DNA of 64,000 nt. It comes from Podospora comata. Taxonomy: Eukaryota > Ascomycota > Sordariomycetes > Sordariales > Podosporaceae. A program made the position numbers and the translations under genes. Where the stretch lies: NCBI GenBank assembly GCA_017354895.1, contig CP071499.1:1-64000 (forward strand). The letters are read 5' to 3'. Positions 23,157 to 33,583 of this stretch are shown piece after piece (position 1 is the stretch's first letter; each line of letters opens with the position of its first letter). The notes under the pieces were generated by a model. That model was not told the origin of the DNA. It saw only the letters and a list, made by a program, of their open reading frames with translations, and searched no databases.

Positions 23157-23641
23157 CGTTTTATCTACGAAATCAAGACCTTTGCCATGTTCACAACATC
23201 AGGAGTTGGCATTGTACATCTCATCGGGCTAGCAGCCCGACCATCAGATCAGTGATACTTGGCTATACCACATTCAGGAAAGCACTCAGTTTGTTAGTTT
23301 CTCGGCAGTTGACTGGAATACTCAGTTGGGTTTTTAATTGGGGCGCTTCTGGATCGGTCTCTTGGGAGCTATGGCTGCTATCCTGGCAAGCAACCCGGAA
23401 CAGGCGTCAGCTGCTCACCCCAGGCGGGGCTCTCTCCGATGCCGGCCTTAGTCACGGAGAGAATACCGATGACTAGGGGCTTTAGATGCAACAAGAGACC
23501 GCTAAAAGTATCATTTGACATGGCTGTGACGACAAACCGCAGGTGTTGATATTGGAATTCCTCGATCCCTTAGCTGCCCGGTCATCGCATCGCGTTCACC
23601 TCTCAACACATCAACACCTGCCCGTGCAGACAAGCCCAACC
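23157..23641. other. Intergenic region
   Basis: 3' region of the sirtuin gene and promoter of the nucleotidyltransferase gene. Nothing else is recognised. Confidence 0.5.
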
Positions 23642-24436
23642 ATGCACGACCATCACAAAGAATCCATCGCCAAGATAACCGCCTACTTCGAGGCGGACCC
23701 TACAGTGATGGGGTTGATTCTCACGGGTTCAATAGCCCACGGTTTCGACCGTGCTGACTCTGACGTCGACGTCTTAATTGTCGTTTCAGATGATGATTTT
23801 GCCCGGCGTCTGGAGACAGGGAAGCTCACCATGGTCAGTCCCGATTTGTGTACATACGAGGGCGGCTTCGTGGACGCCAAATACACATGCTTGTCCCTGA
23901 TCAACCAAACCGCCGAAAAGGGAAGCGAGCCTGCGCGATGGGCATATGACGGCGCCCAGCTCCTCTTCAGTCGCTTCGATCCTCCCAATATTCTACAGAA
24001 CGCTATCAAGAACATTGCATCGTACCAGACAGAGGGGAAAGAGAATCGCATAATGAGATTCAGGGTCCAGCTGCAGATTTGGAGATGGTACTGTTCTGAA
24101 GGCAGGAAGAAGAACAACCCGTACTTGTTGAACCTAGCCGCCTCAAAGCTAGTGTTGTTTGGTGGTCGGCTCATCTTAGCACACAATGAGATGCTTTACC
24201 CGTTTCACAAGTGGTTTCTCAGGTTGTTGGGAGATGCGCCAGAGAAACCCGAGGGCTTTATGGATCTGGTGGATAGGGTGATCAGGGACCCGACAGAAGC
24301 AAACACTGAGCATTTCTTTGAGGTGGTTGCGAACTGGAAGGAATGGGCTACTAGTCCTAACAGGCCAGGAGCGCTTTACATGGTTGACAGTGAGCTGAAT
24401 TGGCTATATCTGCAGACGCCTGTGGATGACCTTTAG
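23642..24436 (+). CDS. Nucleotidyltransferase-fold protein
   Basis: Single exon, 264 aa. The N-terminal part shows a Pol-beta-type nucleotidyltransferase signature: TGSIAHG (28-34) followed by DSDVDVLIVV with D41 and D43 as likely metal ligands. The middle and C-terminal parts are helical (RFRVQLQIWRWYC, LLNLAASKLVLFGGRLILAHNEMLYPFHKWFLR), resembling the helical half of aminoglycoside-nucleotidyltransferase/MNT-like proteins. The substrate is unknown. It could modify a small molecule, tRNA or protein by NMP transfer. The first ATG of the frame is used; the preceding open codons lack one. There is no signal peptide, so the protein is probably cytosolic. Confidence 0.75.
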   Translation: MHDHHKESIAKITAYFEADPTVMGLILTGSIAHGFDRADSDVDVLIVVSDDDFARRLETGKLTMVSPDLCTYEGGFVDAKYTCLSLINQTAEKGSEPARWAYDGAQLLFSRFDPPNILQNAIKNIASYQTEGKENRIMRFRVQLQIWRWYCSEGRKKNNPYLLNLAASKLVLFGGRLILAHNEMLYPFHKWFLRLLGDAPEKPEGFMDLVDRVIRDPTEANTEHFFEVVANWKEWATSPNRPGALYMVDSELNWLYLQTPVDDL

Positions 24437-24998
24437 AGATGCTAGATATTATGTCATTGTCGCTTTTCTTTTGGGTTAAAGAGTGTATCACGATGCTCAA
24501 GTGCAACGGTAAATATCAACAAAAGAATAGAGGCTGTTGCAGCTCAGAAAAACTTGCAAACATCAGGTTGGCGGGCTTGAGGGGCTTAGGTTACAAATAC
24601 TTACTAGTCGGGAATATAGTAAGATGCCTAGATACCGGGTAGCACTTGATCTGGTAAAGATAATATGAAATGAGCTACTATAACGTTGCATCGTGCTCCA
24701 TACTTTTAGCACATATTGAGAATATTAGTATAGGTATCACTACACTACAATACCTTCTTATACCTCACCGAGGTACTTTGCAGTGAGAGCATAGTGATGC
24801 CACCACAAAAGAGAGTTCATGATCGTCCTCAACTGTGCACAAAGAGCTATAGTCTTCTTTTAGCCGCAAAGCGCTGTTGCTGTCTCGTTCTTATTGTTCA
24901 GTCTGAACAAGGCCTTGTTTTTCTTGTAGTTGTGCCTTCTGATGTTGTCAATCCCATTTTTATGGCTTGCCAAAGGATGCCTACCAATCTCGAATGCC
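24437..24998. other. Intergenic region
   Basis: AT-leaning DNA with no recognisable gene; short open frames look random. Confidence 0.45.
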
Positions 24999-25006
24999 TA
25001 TATAAG
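24999..25006 (+). promoter_or_regulatory. TATA box (TATATAAG)
   Basis: TATATAAG lies ~120 bp before the ATG at 25125, followed by a CT-rich leader. The core promoter of the broken kinase gene therefore still looks intact. Confidence 0.5.
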
Positions 25007-25124
25007 TAGATAAATAGAGCTTCTCAATCTCTCAGCACTGCACATCTTCCACAATTACCTCTGCTCACTTTTCACAGACAATTCTACCAGATTACGCAAT
25101 TATTCTCCAAACACAATTTTGAGA

Positions 25125-26295
25125 ATGGGTCCTACTTTCTTCCCTGAGAGGCTTCAGGGTGGCCAACCGCCTAATCCGGAGGAGCTGACAGTTCGTCAGA
25201 ACCAACACGCTTTGTGGATCATCCGGCGTGAAGCAAAGGCTCTTACAGCCCAACCAACTAGGAAGACGGCAGTCAGCGCACAGCAAATCGACACACTGCT
25301 CAAGCGCTACCACACTGACAATCTTATTGATCTTCGCGAGGATTTCAGAGTGACACTGATTGCAAGAGGTCAGTTTTCCTTCATCTGCAAAATTCGCACT
25401 GACAAATGTTGGACAGACAGTCACTTGCCTGGTGTTACCATTCCCGCCACTGTTATTATATGTGCAAGTCTGCCATGGGCATCCGTACTATGGCACTGAA
25501 ATTGAAGTAGCAGCCATGCTCTTTGCAAGCCGCCAAGGCATTCCAGTACCACAGGTTTACTTCTTTGACTCGTCTGCGAAGAACGGTTATGGCATTGAAT
25601 TCACGATTCAGGAGTTTTTCCAGGGTGAGACGTTTGACACTAACCAAGCCCTTATGTCAGAAGCCGTAGAGTGCTGGCATCGACTGTGGAACAGTAGTAA
25701 CTTCACTCAATCCGGAAGTCTTTACTGGCATTGGAATAGCCAGCCTTTCTTCGTTGTCCCTATGGTAGACCAAGAGTTCTTTGCTCCCTGTGTGGAGAAG
25801 GTGAGCCACGAACTTCCACAGTTCGGCCCTTCCTCGGACTGGCCAACCTACGTTGAGGTTCTCTTCAATACTAGAAGGCAGAGGGATTGGACTAAATGTC
25901 ACCAAGGCTCTCAGATCATGTCTTCACTTCCAGGTTGCCCAGTTGATGCCAACAGATTTCTAGTGAGATTTGCTGAGATCGAGGCCATGGCTGGGTCTGT
26001 ATCTGCTCTGATCTTCAAGTCAAGAATGATTCATTGGGATATGCATGAGCTTAATGTCCTGGTTAAATCTGACGGTGAAAAGATTGCTGCGGTGATTAAC
26101 TGGGATGCCGTGGTCATGGAGCCTGCCGGTTTATGCCGCTCTATTGGCCTCGCCTGTGTCCTTGGCCACATGTCGTCTTGGGAGTAGGCCAGGTGTCAAT
26201 GGAATGTCCCAGCTGAATGGTGGGACGAAACAGCCAAGATTGTGCGAGCAGATCTTCTCTATGACATTCGTCGATTTTATGCAAAGATGGATTAA
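25125..26295 (+). pseudogene. Broken APH-type (aminoglycoside phosphotransferase fold) kinase gene
   Basis: The coding signal of one APH-family protein is spread over three frames. Frame one (from ATG 25125) has the N-terminal ARGQFSFICKIRT glycine-loop region and reaches LPW near 25477-25485. HPYYGTEIEVAAMLFASRQGIPVPQVYFFDS then continues in the next frame. That frame runs through the catalytic loop HWDMHELNVLV to INWDAVVMEPA (near 26140). VYAALLASP continues in a third frame, and WDETAKIVRADLLYDIRRFY, a plausible C-terminus, needs another shift. No GT-AG introns explain these jumps. The metal-binding DFG-equivalent is INWD where the family has IDW(D/E), a further sign of lost function. Clustered sequencing errors are the alternative. 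Confidence 0.7.
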
Positions 26296-27685
26296 CCTCG
26301 TGGGATGCCATGACCGTTGCCAGTAATAAGAAAGTTGTAGCAATATTGAATAAACAAACAGACTAGAAACCATATTTATGCACATCTTATTTTACTCAGA
26401 TTGATGCCCCTCCCTCTATTAATGAAATGTGTCCCCGATCAGGTACATAGCTTTCGTAAACCTATCTAGGTAGCTTGTTTGAACATTTTATCTTCTGGCC
26501 GTCTTTATCAAACTACCTAGGTAAACTCAAAACATACCTGTAAGACCCAGCGCCACCGTTCCTGAGCGTAATATCTGCTATAAGGTGCGGTAATTTTTCA
26601 CGGCTAAGGCACAAGGCATCCGCTCCCGTTTCGAAAAATAAAGGTAAGTGCTAGTGGAAGCTACCATTCATTGTTCTCGGCAACATCTGAAGACAACTTC
26701 CGCCCCGTTGTGTCGTTTCTTTCCCTTTGGGCAGAGACATGCGTTGTTTTAAATATCAGGTCCGTTTCCACGCTTGTTATCTTAACGTCTCCCCTCAGCA
26801 GTGGGAATATTCACTTTGGCCTCCATGTCTCGATGATGTCTTGCAACATGTCCTTCAAACATACCACCATCCGTGACAACAAAATTCCAGAAATAGATAG
26901 ACGTTCTGTTATGTGAGATTACCAACTTGTTGATACGAAGGATATCTATCTACGTATTAATTTGGGATCGGAGAAGCTTACTTCAAGTACGCGTGAGCCT
27001 GGGCACAGCTGGGTCCAGTATCCTCGCACCTTGATGGCCAGGAAGGCAAACGGTGCTCATGACTTACAGCTTTAACCCGAAAATTAGGCCAAGACCGGTA
27101 TGTTGAACATCGGATATCCTCAGTTCACCTAGCAAACGCCAAATGCGATGCCCCCGCGACAGCTACTGAAACGTCGCCTTCCTGCCACCCACCGACGAAC
27201 ACTCGAAGCCACCTACACACGAAGAGTTGACGCCAAGATAGCCCATCCGCCTCGGCACACATGCCACATGGCCTCAATGCCATTCCCACGTTGTCCCCCG
27301 GGTAAAATGCTACCGTTACAAGCCGACATTTAGGCAGTTGCCGGTAATGTCAGTCTACCATGTCATGGCAGCAATTGTTGGCCTTTCTTGCCTGTCTTGT
27401 TGCCAATCTCCTCTACTGGATTATAGGCGGTTAATTGTCCATCCAGCTTATCGTTGTCTAGGCCACGTTGCCAGAATCAATACCAAGTCGAACATAATGC
27501 CTCGATAGACCTTTCCATATTCTGACAAGTACCTCCAGTCGTGAGATTCTCATCGTCTCGGTCACGTCGCGACTCTTTGTAGCAGAAAACAATCATTGAC
27601 GACAACTAGTTTGCTACGTTTCTAGAACCTCACTCTGAGATCGCCTGCGTCTTCCTCAACACGCTGTTCTGTTGTCTTTCACGAC
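26296..27685. other. Intergenic region, no gene recognised
   Basis: About 1.4 kb. Short open frames occur near 26671 and 27148 but show no family features or splice support. The last 150 bp form the CT-rich leader of the SET-domain gene. Confidence 0.5.
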
Positions 27686-28966
27686 ATGGCGTGGGGTCAT
27701 GTCACTCTCGCGAGGGTGTTGCTCCTCGGCCTAGCAACCCCTTTTGCCAGCGCGGCAGACTCCAAGAAAGACGGCCTTGCATCTGAAGAGATTCAGCACA
27801 GGACTGTGTACACCGGCAACGCAACCGAACCGGTTCTGTCTTCGCCACCAACTGACAAGTGGTGGAAGTCCAACATCTGCCAAGGGTCTTACTGCGTCTA
27901 CACGAACCTGCGAATTGCGAACCGGCGCGGACTTGTCCTAGTAACAAAGCCAGATGAATACAACAAGGTCGAACGAATCGAAGCGTATCTCGAAAGGGCG
28001 GACAACAAGTGGGAAGACGGCTCTCTTCTTGCCGAGACAGAGATTCTGGAAAAAGGCCTGGGCTTGACGGCAAAGCAGTCCATCAGGCGTGGAAAGCCAC
28101 TCAGCTCCTGGTCTCCCGTGCTCCTTGTGCACAAAGATCTTTTTGAAGATGTTGTCAAGAAAAAGGAACGAACGCGCTTGCTGGAAGCAGCGATCAACTA
28201 CCTGCCTGATGACACCCGAGCCGCCTTCAACAGGCAACGCAACCGCCCTGGACACAACTCCGGCGAGAGTCCTCGTTCGATCGAGGAGATCTTGTACGCT
28301 CACCCCTTCGAAGTGGACCTCGGAGCTGGCTACCGTCAAGAGCATAGCTCCAAGCACTACATCAACTATCCTGAGGTCGCCCTTTTCCAACACGATTGCC
28401 GACCAAATGTCGCCTTCTACATTGATCAGCACCTGCAACACCGCACGACTGTGGCCCGTAAGGTTGCAGAGGGGGAGGAGCTCTCGATTTCTTACATTGA
28501 CCCCTTCTTGCCTCGCAAGGAGAGATCAGACTGGGTCAAGCGGTTTCGGGGCAGCAGCAAGCCGTGCCCTTGCGCCACCTGCACCGGTAACAACAAGCCG
28601 TCGCAGCTCAAAAAGTCGGATAAGAACCTTGCCGAGATCAACTCGATAAAGGCGGAGCTCAAGAACCACGACAGCAAAAAGGTGACGGTTTCTCTGATTG
28701 ATCGCTACGTGAAGCTGATGCAGGAGGAGAAGCTGCAGGCCAAGTACGCCGAGGCCTGGGAACTGGCGGCTTTGAATTACAATTATTTGGGGGAAGACAA
28801 GAAGGCAAAGAAGTACGCCGACCTGGCAGTGCAGGCCGGGATTGTCGAAGGAGGAAAAGATAGCAATGATGTGGTGGCCATGAGGGTGTTTGCAAGCGAC
28901 GTGAAGGGCCATTACAGTTACCGATACACACTGAAGAGAAGAGGGATCAAGGAGCCTGGGAATTAA
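27686..28966 (+). CDS. SET-domain protein with an N-terminal signal peptide
   Basis: Single exon, 426 aa. Residues 1-23 (LARVLLLGLATPFASA) are a convincing signal peptide, followed by an N-glycosylation-like site (NAT). The SET core starts at AETEILEKGLGLTAKQSIRRG (116-136). It contains the helical insert typical of SMYD/SET5-like proteins, FQHDCRPNVAFYID (235-247, equivalent to NHSC/NHxxxPN with N241) and the final GEELSISYIDPF (263-274). A post-SET cysteine cluster CPCATC (294-299) follows, then a TPR-like helical tail (AEAWELAALNYNYLGEDKKAKKYADLAVQAG). The expected activity is SAM-dependent lysine methylation, but a secretory or ER location is unusual for this fold. The asparagine of the motif is kept although its NH pair reads QH. 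Confidence 0.82.
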   Translation: MAWGHVTLARVLLLGLATPFASAADSKKDGLASEEIQHRTVYTGNATEPVLSSPPTDKWWKSNICQGSYCVYTNLRIANRRGLVLVTKPDEYNKVERIEAYLERADNKWEDGSLLAETEILEKGLGLTAKQSIRRGKPLSSWSPVLLVHKDLFEDVVKKKERTRLLEAAINYLPDDTRAAFNRQRNRPGHNSGESPRSIEEILYAHPFEVDLGAGYRQEHSSKHYINYPEVALFQHDCRPNVAFYIDQHLQHRTTVARKVAEGEELSISYIDPFLPRKERSDWVKRFRGSSKPCPCATCTGNNKPSQLKKSDKNLAEINSIKAELKNHDSKKVTVSLIDRYVKLMQEEKLQAKYAEAWELAALNYNYLGEDKKAKKYADLAVQAGIVEGGKDSNDVVAMRVFASDVKGHYSYRYTLKRRGIKEPGN

Positions 28967-30335
28967 TGCTGGAGATCTGATATTATTTCTTCATCAATGT
29001 GGAAAGTGAGTTTGATTTGGAAATACATGGTAAAATGTTGTTTTGTCTCTTACAAGACATTGAACCGTTCATATTTGCACACCTTTTTCGAAGCTGAAGG
29101 TCGACTGTAGTAATGAAGGCAATACTGTAGTAATATGACCAAGTTTGTGAGACGAGGCTGGACCTTGTGATCTTCTAGCTGCCACAAAGGGGGTGTCTAC
29201 CTGTTCTCATGACACAGTCAAGCACACCACTCTGGCAGGGACGTCCTCCTGAAAGGCAGGGTCGAGACCGTCATACGCAGGGAGTTTACCCTTGGTCTGT
29301 GACAAACAATTCGTTTGCTATGTTCGACATGGATATGTCTAGGGGGAATAGAAAGTGCCACAGCCTGAGGCGGTTTCTGCTGCGCCAGTCAATGATGACA
29401 TACACAGGAGTCCTCCTGGTGAGAGGCTTGGCAAGATAGCATTTGCGATTACCCTTGCTCTTTTCACTAACAGTGGGACTTGCCGTTACATCGTAAAGGA
29501 GGACGGAATTAGTGATGACTGTTGGGTTGCTGTGCCGCTTGGTCGCGTCGACTGTGCGAGGCAACCCAAAGCTGGCCACCTCTTGCGGCCGATGAAGGAG
29601 TCTTGCCCTATCAAGTTAGGAATGCTGAAGCTCAGAGACCTCCTCTGGAAGCCCGCATCGCCTTCGCCCTCCTCAAAGTTGAGACGCCGCGTCATGCTGG
29701 TTGCACATAGGACACCGGATGGTCGTGTATGGCGTGTAAGGAACAGCCAACTGTTCAGTGCTCATTCCCCAGGCCAGGTTCTCGATTGAGCCTGGGACAG
29801 GCACTTTGGCACCCGACTCTACGGAGACGAGCATAGTTTTCGTTCGGCTGTACGTTGTCTTTACATCCCGGTTCCCGAACAATGACCCGAGAGCTTGCCG
29901 CAGCGGCTCGCAGTCCAGAGTTGTGGGGTTTGGTCTCTGAATGGGCGGCTCTCGCGTCTCAAGAGAGAGTGCTTCGCCTCGCACCCACCATAAGCGCTAC
30001 GACACACCAAGCACCCACCCGAGCCTTATAGAGGAAATGCTGCTGCATTTGTGGCTGTCCGCAGCAGCAACCCCCTGCAAGGCACCCGTCAAATGCACAA
30101 CACTCAACCGCCATCGTGCATGTGCACCCCGGGGACACACGCAGGGCTGCCTCAGTGCCGCTGCTGGTTATAAGATGCGGCTACAAGCCAAACTTAAACA
30201 AGCTCTCACAAGACATCACAACATCTATCACGCCTAAGGACCAATCTAGTTTAAAATTTACGTTTCGACCAGGCTTTCGCAACTCAGACGGTTTGTCAAC
30301 AGTCACTCCCAGAATCGAAGCCCGAATCGCCTCTC
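28967..30335. other. Intergenic region, no gene recognised
   Basis: About 1.4 kb. Several short open frames on both strands (29.2-30.2 kb) have no recognisable domain. The last ~170 bp contain the likely promoter and leader of the zinc-module gene. Confidence 0.5.
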
Positions 30336-31445
30336 ATGAGCCCTTCCGACACTTCCTACAACTACTACTCCGACGCCAGCACTGGGGCCTATTCCGAATC
30401 CGATCCTCGCAACTGCCTCATCTCTGGCTGCCGTCGCAAGCATGCCTTTGCCCGTGTGGATGGACGCAAGATCTACTCCGAGTTTTGCAACGTCCACACC
30501 TGCGAGCGAACCTTTCCCCTTTCCAAGGGTCTCCACTGCCCTAACCCCAAAAGGGAGCATGAGCGTTTCTGCTCTGTCGATTTGAGCTGCGGCCACCCTG
30601 ACTGTTCGCAGATGGGCTCCTATTCATCGTCAGCAGAATGGACGCAGTACTTTTGCCCCCGTCACCGCTGCACCATGCGGGGGTGTGTTGCTGGATCGAC
30701 CAACAAGAAGCAGCAGCAGAGATGCGACCTTCACATCTTGACCTGCAACGTGCCGCGGTGCGAGAGACCATGCTATGAGAACCGAGACGGGACCCTCGAT
30801 ATTGTGTGCGCAGCCCACTACGGCAGCTTCAACTGCGCCTGGGCCGGGTGCGCGCGGAGGAAACCTGGATACGACACCAAGTACTGTCTAGAACACAAGT
30901 GCGCGTTCGGGGAATGCTCGCGCGGCAGGGAAAGAGACGCAAAGTGGTGCAAGGAGCACAAATGTGCCATCTCGTCCTGTGATCGAGGGGTCAGGGACAA
31001 CGGGGGGGTCATGTGCAAGGATCACGAGTGCAACAGCTCCCGATGCAGACTCCCAAGGATGACCGGGGCTGACTTTTGCACCGATCATGGATGCAAGGGG
31101 AAGAACTGCCGCTTTGAAGCGCGGTTTCCGGGAGGCTATTGCGAGGAGAGGCATGCTTGCATCGTGGGTATGTGCTCAAATCCCAGGTCAACCGTCATGA
31201 GCTCGACGCTGGGCATCTTCACAGACCGCTGTGTAGAGCATGATCGGCTGAACCGGGTGGGGAGGAGGCTGTCGACAAATGACCTGCCTGAGAGAGAGCG
31301 GTGGGAGGGGCGCAGACATCGGTATTCTGACGACATCGAGTCGATGAGACGGAGGGAATTGGAAAGGTTACAGAAAGAGCAGAGAGAGCGCGAGGAGAGA
31401 GAGGCACATGGACCATATGCATACTCGGGCTGGGATCGGCGATGA
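30336..31445 (+). CDS. Protein of tandem Cys3His zinc modules, unknown function
   Basis: Single exon, 369 aa, no signal peptide. Between residues ~27 and ~310 the sequence is an array of about ten modules of the form C-x4-C-x(10-18)-C-x2-H. Examples are CAFGEC...WCKEH, CAISSC...MCKDH, CNSSRC...FCTDH and CTMRGC...RCDLH. One module near residues 55-85 is irregular. Each module could hold one zinc through its three Cys and one His, giving a rod-like domain. The C-terminus (~RRHRYSDDIESMRRRELERLQKEQREREEREA) is a charged helix or coiled coil. I know of no named function; modules of this kind appear in fungal hypothetical proteins. Nucleic-acid or protein binding are both possible. Confidence 0.8.
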   Translation: MSPSDTSYNYYSDASTGAYSESDPRNCLISGCRRKHAFARVDGRKIYSEFCNVHTCERTFPLSKGLHCPNPKREHERFCSVDLSCGHPDCSQMGSYSSSAEWTQYFCPRHRCTMRGCVAGSTNKKQQQRCDLHILTCNVPRCERPCYENRDGTLDIVCAAHYGSFNCAWAGCARRKPGYDTKYCLEHKCAFGECSRGRERDAKWCKEHKCAISSCDRGVRDNGGVMCKDHECNSSRCRLPRMTGADFCTDHGCKGKNCRFEARFPGGYCEERHACIVGMCSNPRSTVMSSTLGIFTDRCVEHDRLNRVGRRLSTNDLPERERWEGRRHRYSDDIESMRRRELERLQKEQREREEREAHGPYAYSGWDRR

Positions 31446-31975
31446 ATAACTTGGAGGGGAGTCGGCAACGAATGGTTATATTTTTAGTGTCGGAATGCAT
31501 TAGAATGGCATGATACCTTGAAATAGTTGATACCTTGGGAGTTGGGATCTGAATATACAGTCTTGTTGCTTTGCAACTGTTGATGCCTTTGCTTTTTGGT
31601 CTGTGATGCTGCAGCTTCCAGGTTGTCGGGTATCGATCCCGCCCTTTTTGCTCATCCGACGTCATCTCCCCCACAAACCACCTAATCGATAAGGGAGACA
31701 GGGGTTTCCTTTCCGGTTGGGCACCCTTTGTGTCCACGGGTGTCAGCTGCGCCTCGGAAGGGTCCAGGTCCCTGCTTGCGTTGTCGGCGCAGCAACATGC
31801 ATTATCAGTGACACACCCGCAACACCACAACACCACAACACCCCAACACCGACCTCAACGTCAGTTTCTCTGCGCGAAGCTCCTGCAGCTTCTCGCACCG
31901 CTTTATCCTCCTCAAACCGGCACGTTTCCTTCCCAGGCCCGCCATATACATCATTCCGACTCAAATACCGCAGCA
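31446..31975. other. Intergenic region / promoter of the M28 aminopeptidase
   Basis: Contains a CAACACC-rich repeat stretch near 31805-31855 and a CT-rich leader. The open frame extends upstream of the chosen ATG, but that extension is low-complexity and precedes the signal peptide, so it is read as leader. Confidence 0.5.
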
Positions 31976-33583
31976 ATGCCTAGACTAAAGGCAATTGCCC
32001 TCCACGGACTGGCGGCCGCCGTAGGCGTGTCCGCCTTTGCTGTGCAGCAAAAACCAATCCTTCATGACCAGCAGGCCCAGGCGCCTATTGGCACCCACGG
32101 CGACAAGCCACTCGTCGATTCGGAAGCTCTCCAAGCCACCATCAAAGCCGACAACCTTCTCGCCCGTGCCAAACACCTCTACAAGATCGCCAAGCTGTCC
32201 GAGGATAAGTTCGGCCGTCCCACGCGTGTTATCGGAAGTCCGGGCCACGAAGGCACCATCAAGTACATACAGAAAGCCCTCAATGCCGTCAGCGACTACT
32301 ACACATTTGGTCTGCAGCCTTTCTCCGCCGTGTCGGGAACCGTCTTCGAGAGCCGTCTGACCATCGACGACAAGCTGCCTTTCACCGCCTATCCTATGAG
32401 CCTGACGCCCCCGACTAAGAATAAGGAACCGGTGGACGGGAACCTGGTGCTCGTCTCGAACGAAGGCTGCAACGAAGAGGACTACCCCGAGGCTGTCTCA
32501 GGCAACATCGCTTTCATCAAGCGCGGTGTTTGCCCCTTTGGCACAAAGTCAGAGCTTGCTGGCAAGGCAGGCGCCATCGCTGCTGTGGTCTACAACTACG
32601 AAGACGCGCCTGTGGGAGGTACCCTCGGCACCCCGTCCAAAAACCACGTTGCTACCTTTGGCTTGTCTGGCAGGGAGGCCCGTCCCTACGTCGAGAGACT
32701 TGAGACGGGTAAGACGATCGCCGCCACCGCTTACATTGACGCCGTTGTGAACCAGATCGTGACCAACAACATCATTGCCCAAACAAAAGGAGGAGATCAA
32801 GAAAACTGCGTCATGCTTGGAGGCCACAGTGATTCTGTTGGGGAGGGCCCCGGCATCAATGATGACGGATCAGGAAGCCTGGCTCTGTTGGAGGTTGCTT
32901 TGAACCTGGCCAACTTCTCTGTCAACAACTGCGTGCGTTTTGCATGGTGGTCTGCCGAAGAGGAAGGCTTGCTGGGCTCTGATCACTACGTTAGTGTCTT
33001 GGCTCCCGAGGAGAACAAGAAGATCCGTCTGTTCATGGACTATGACATGCTGGCCAGCCCCAACTTTGCATACCAAGTCTACGATGCTCGAGACGCGGTC
33101 AATCCAGCTGGCTCGCAAGCGCTTCGCGACCTGTACGTCGACTGGTACACCAAGCACGGACTCAACTACACCTTTATCCTCTTCGATGGACGCAGTGATT
33201 ATGATGGCTTCATCCGGCACGGTATCCCCGCGGGTGGTATTGCTACCGGCGCCGAGGGCATCAAATCCAGGGCCGAGGCCCGGATGTTTGGCGGCGAGTA
33301 TGGTGTTCCATACGATGTCTGCTATCATGAGCTCTGTGACGATGTCCAGAATCTGAACCTCACAGCTTGGGAGATCAACACCAAGGTATGTATTGACCCA
33401 CAACAACGAAAAGATGACACACGTATTAATGCTCGGCTTTAGTTGGTTGCCCACTCGGTTGCTACATTTGCTACTTCTTTTGATGGCTTCCCCAAGAGAA
33501 CGCTTGACGAGGAGCAGCTGTTCGCTACCACAAACATGTATCGCGAGCAGACAAAGTATCATGGTGACAAGCTTTTTGTCTGA
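31976..33583 (+). CDS. M28 family aminopeptidase with PA domain (aminopeptidase Y-like)
   Basis: Secreted or vacuolar di-zinc aminopeptidase. Exons 31976-33385 and 33443-33583 (57-bp intron) encode 516 aa. A signal peptide (MPRLKAIALHGLAAAVGVSAFA) and propeptide precede a PA domain (NLVLVSNEGCNEEDYP...GNIAFIKRGVCPFGTKSELAGKAGA). The catalytic domain shows GGHSDSVGEGPGINDDGSGS (His and bridging Asp), WWSAEEEGLLGSDHY (Glu-Glu), FMDYDMLASP (Asp) and CYHELCDD (His), a complete M28 site. Length and layout match yeast Ape3 and fungal Lap2. The start was chosen at the ATG that opens the signal peptide. Together with the M28B gene at 19.4 kb it suggests extracellular peptide scavenging. Confidence 0.9.
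33386..33442 (+). other. Intron of the M28 aminopeptidase gene
   Basis: GTATGT donor, TTTAG acceptor, phase 0. Splicing adds the conserved C-terminal helix beginning LVAHSVATFATSF. Confidence 0.85.
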
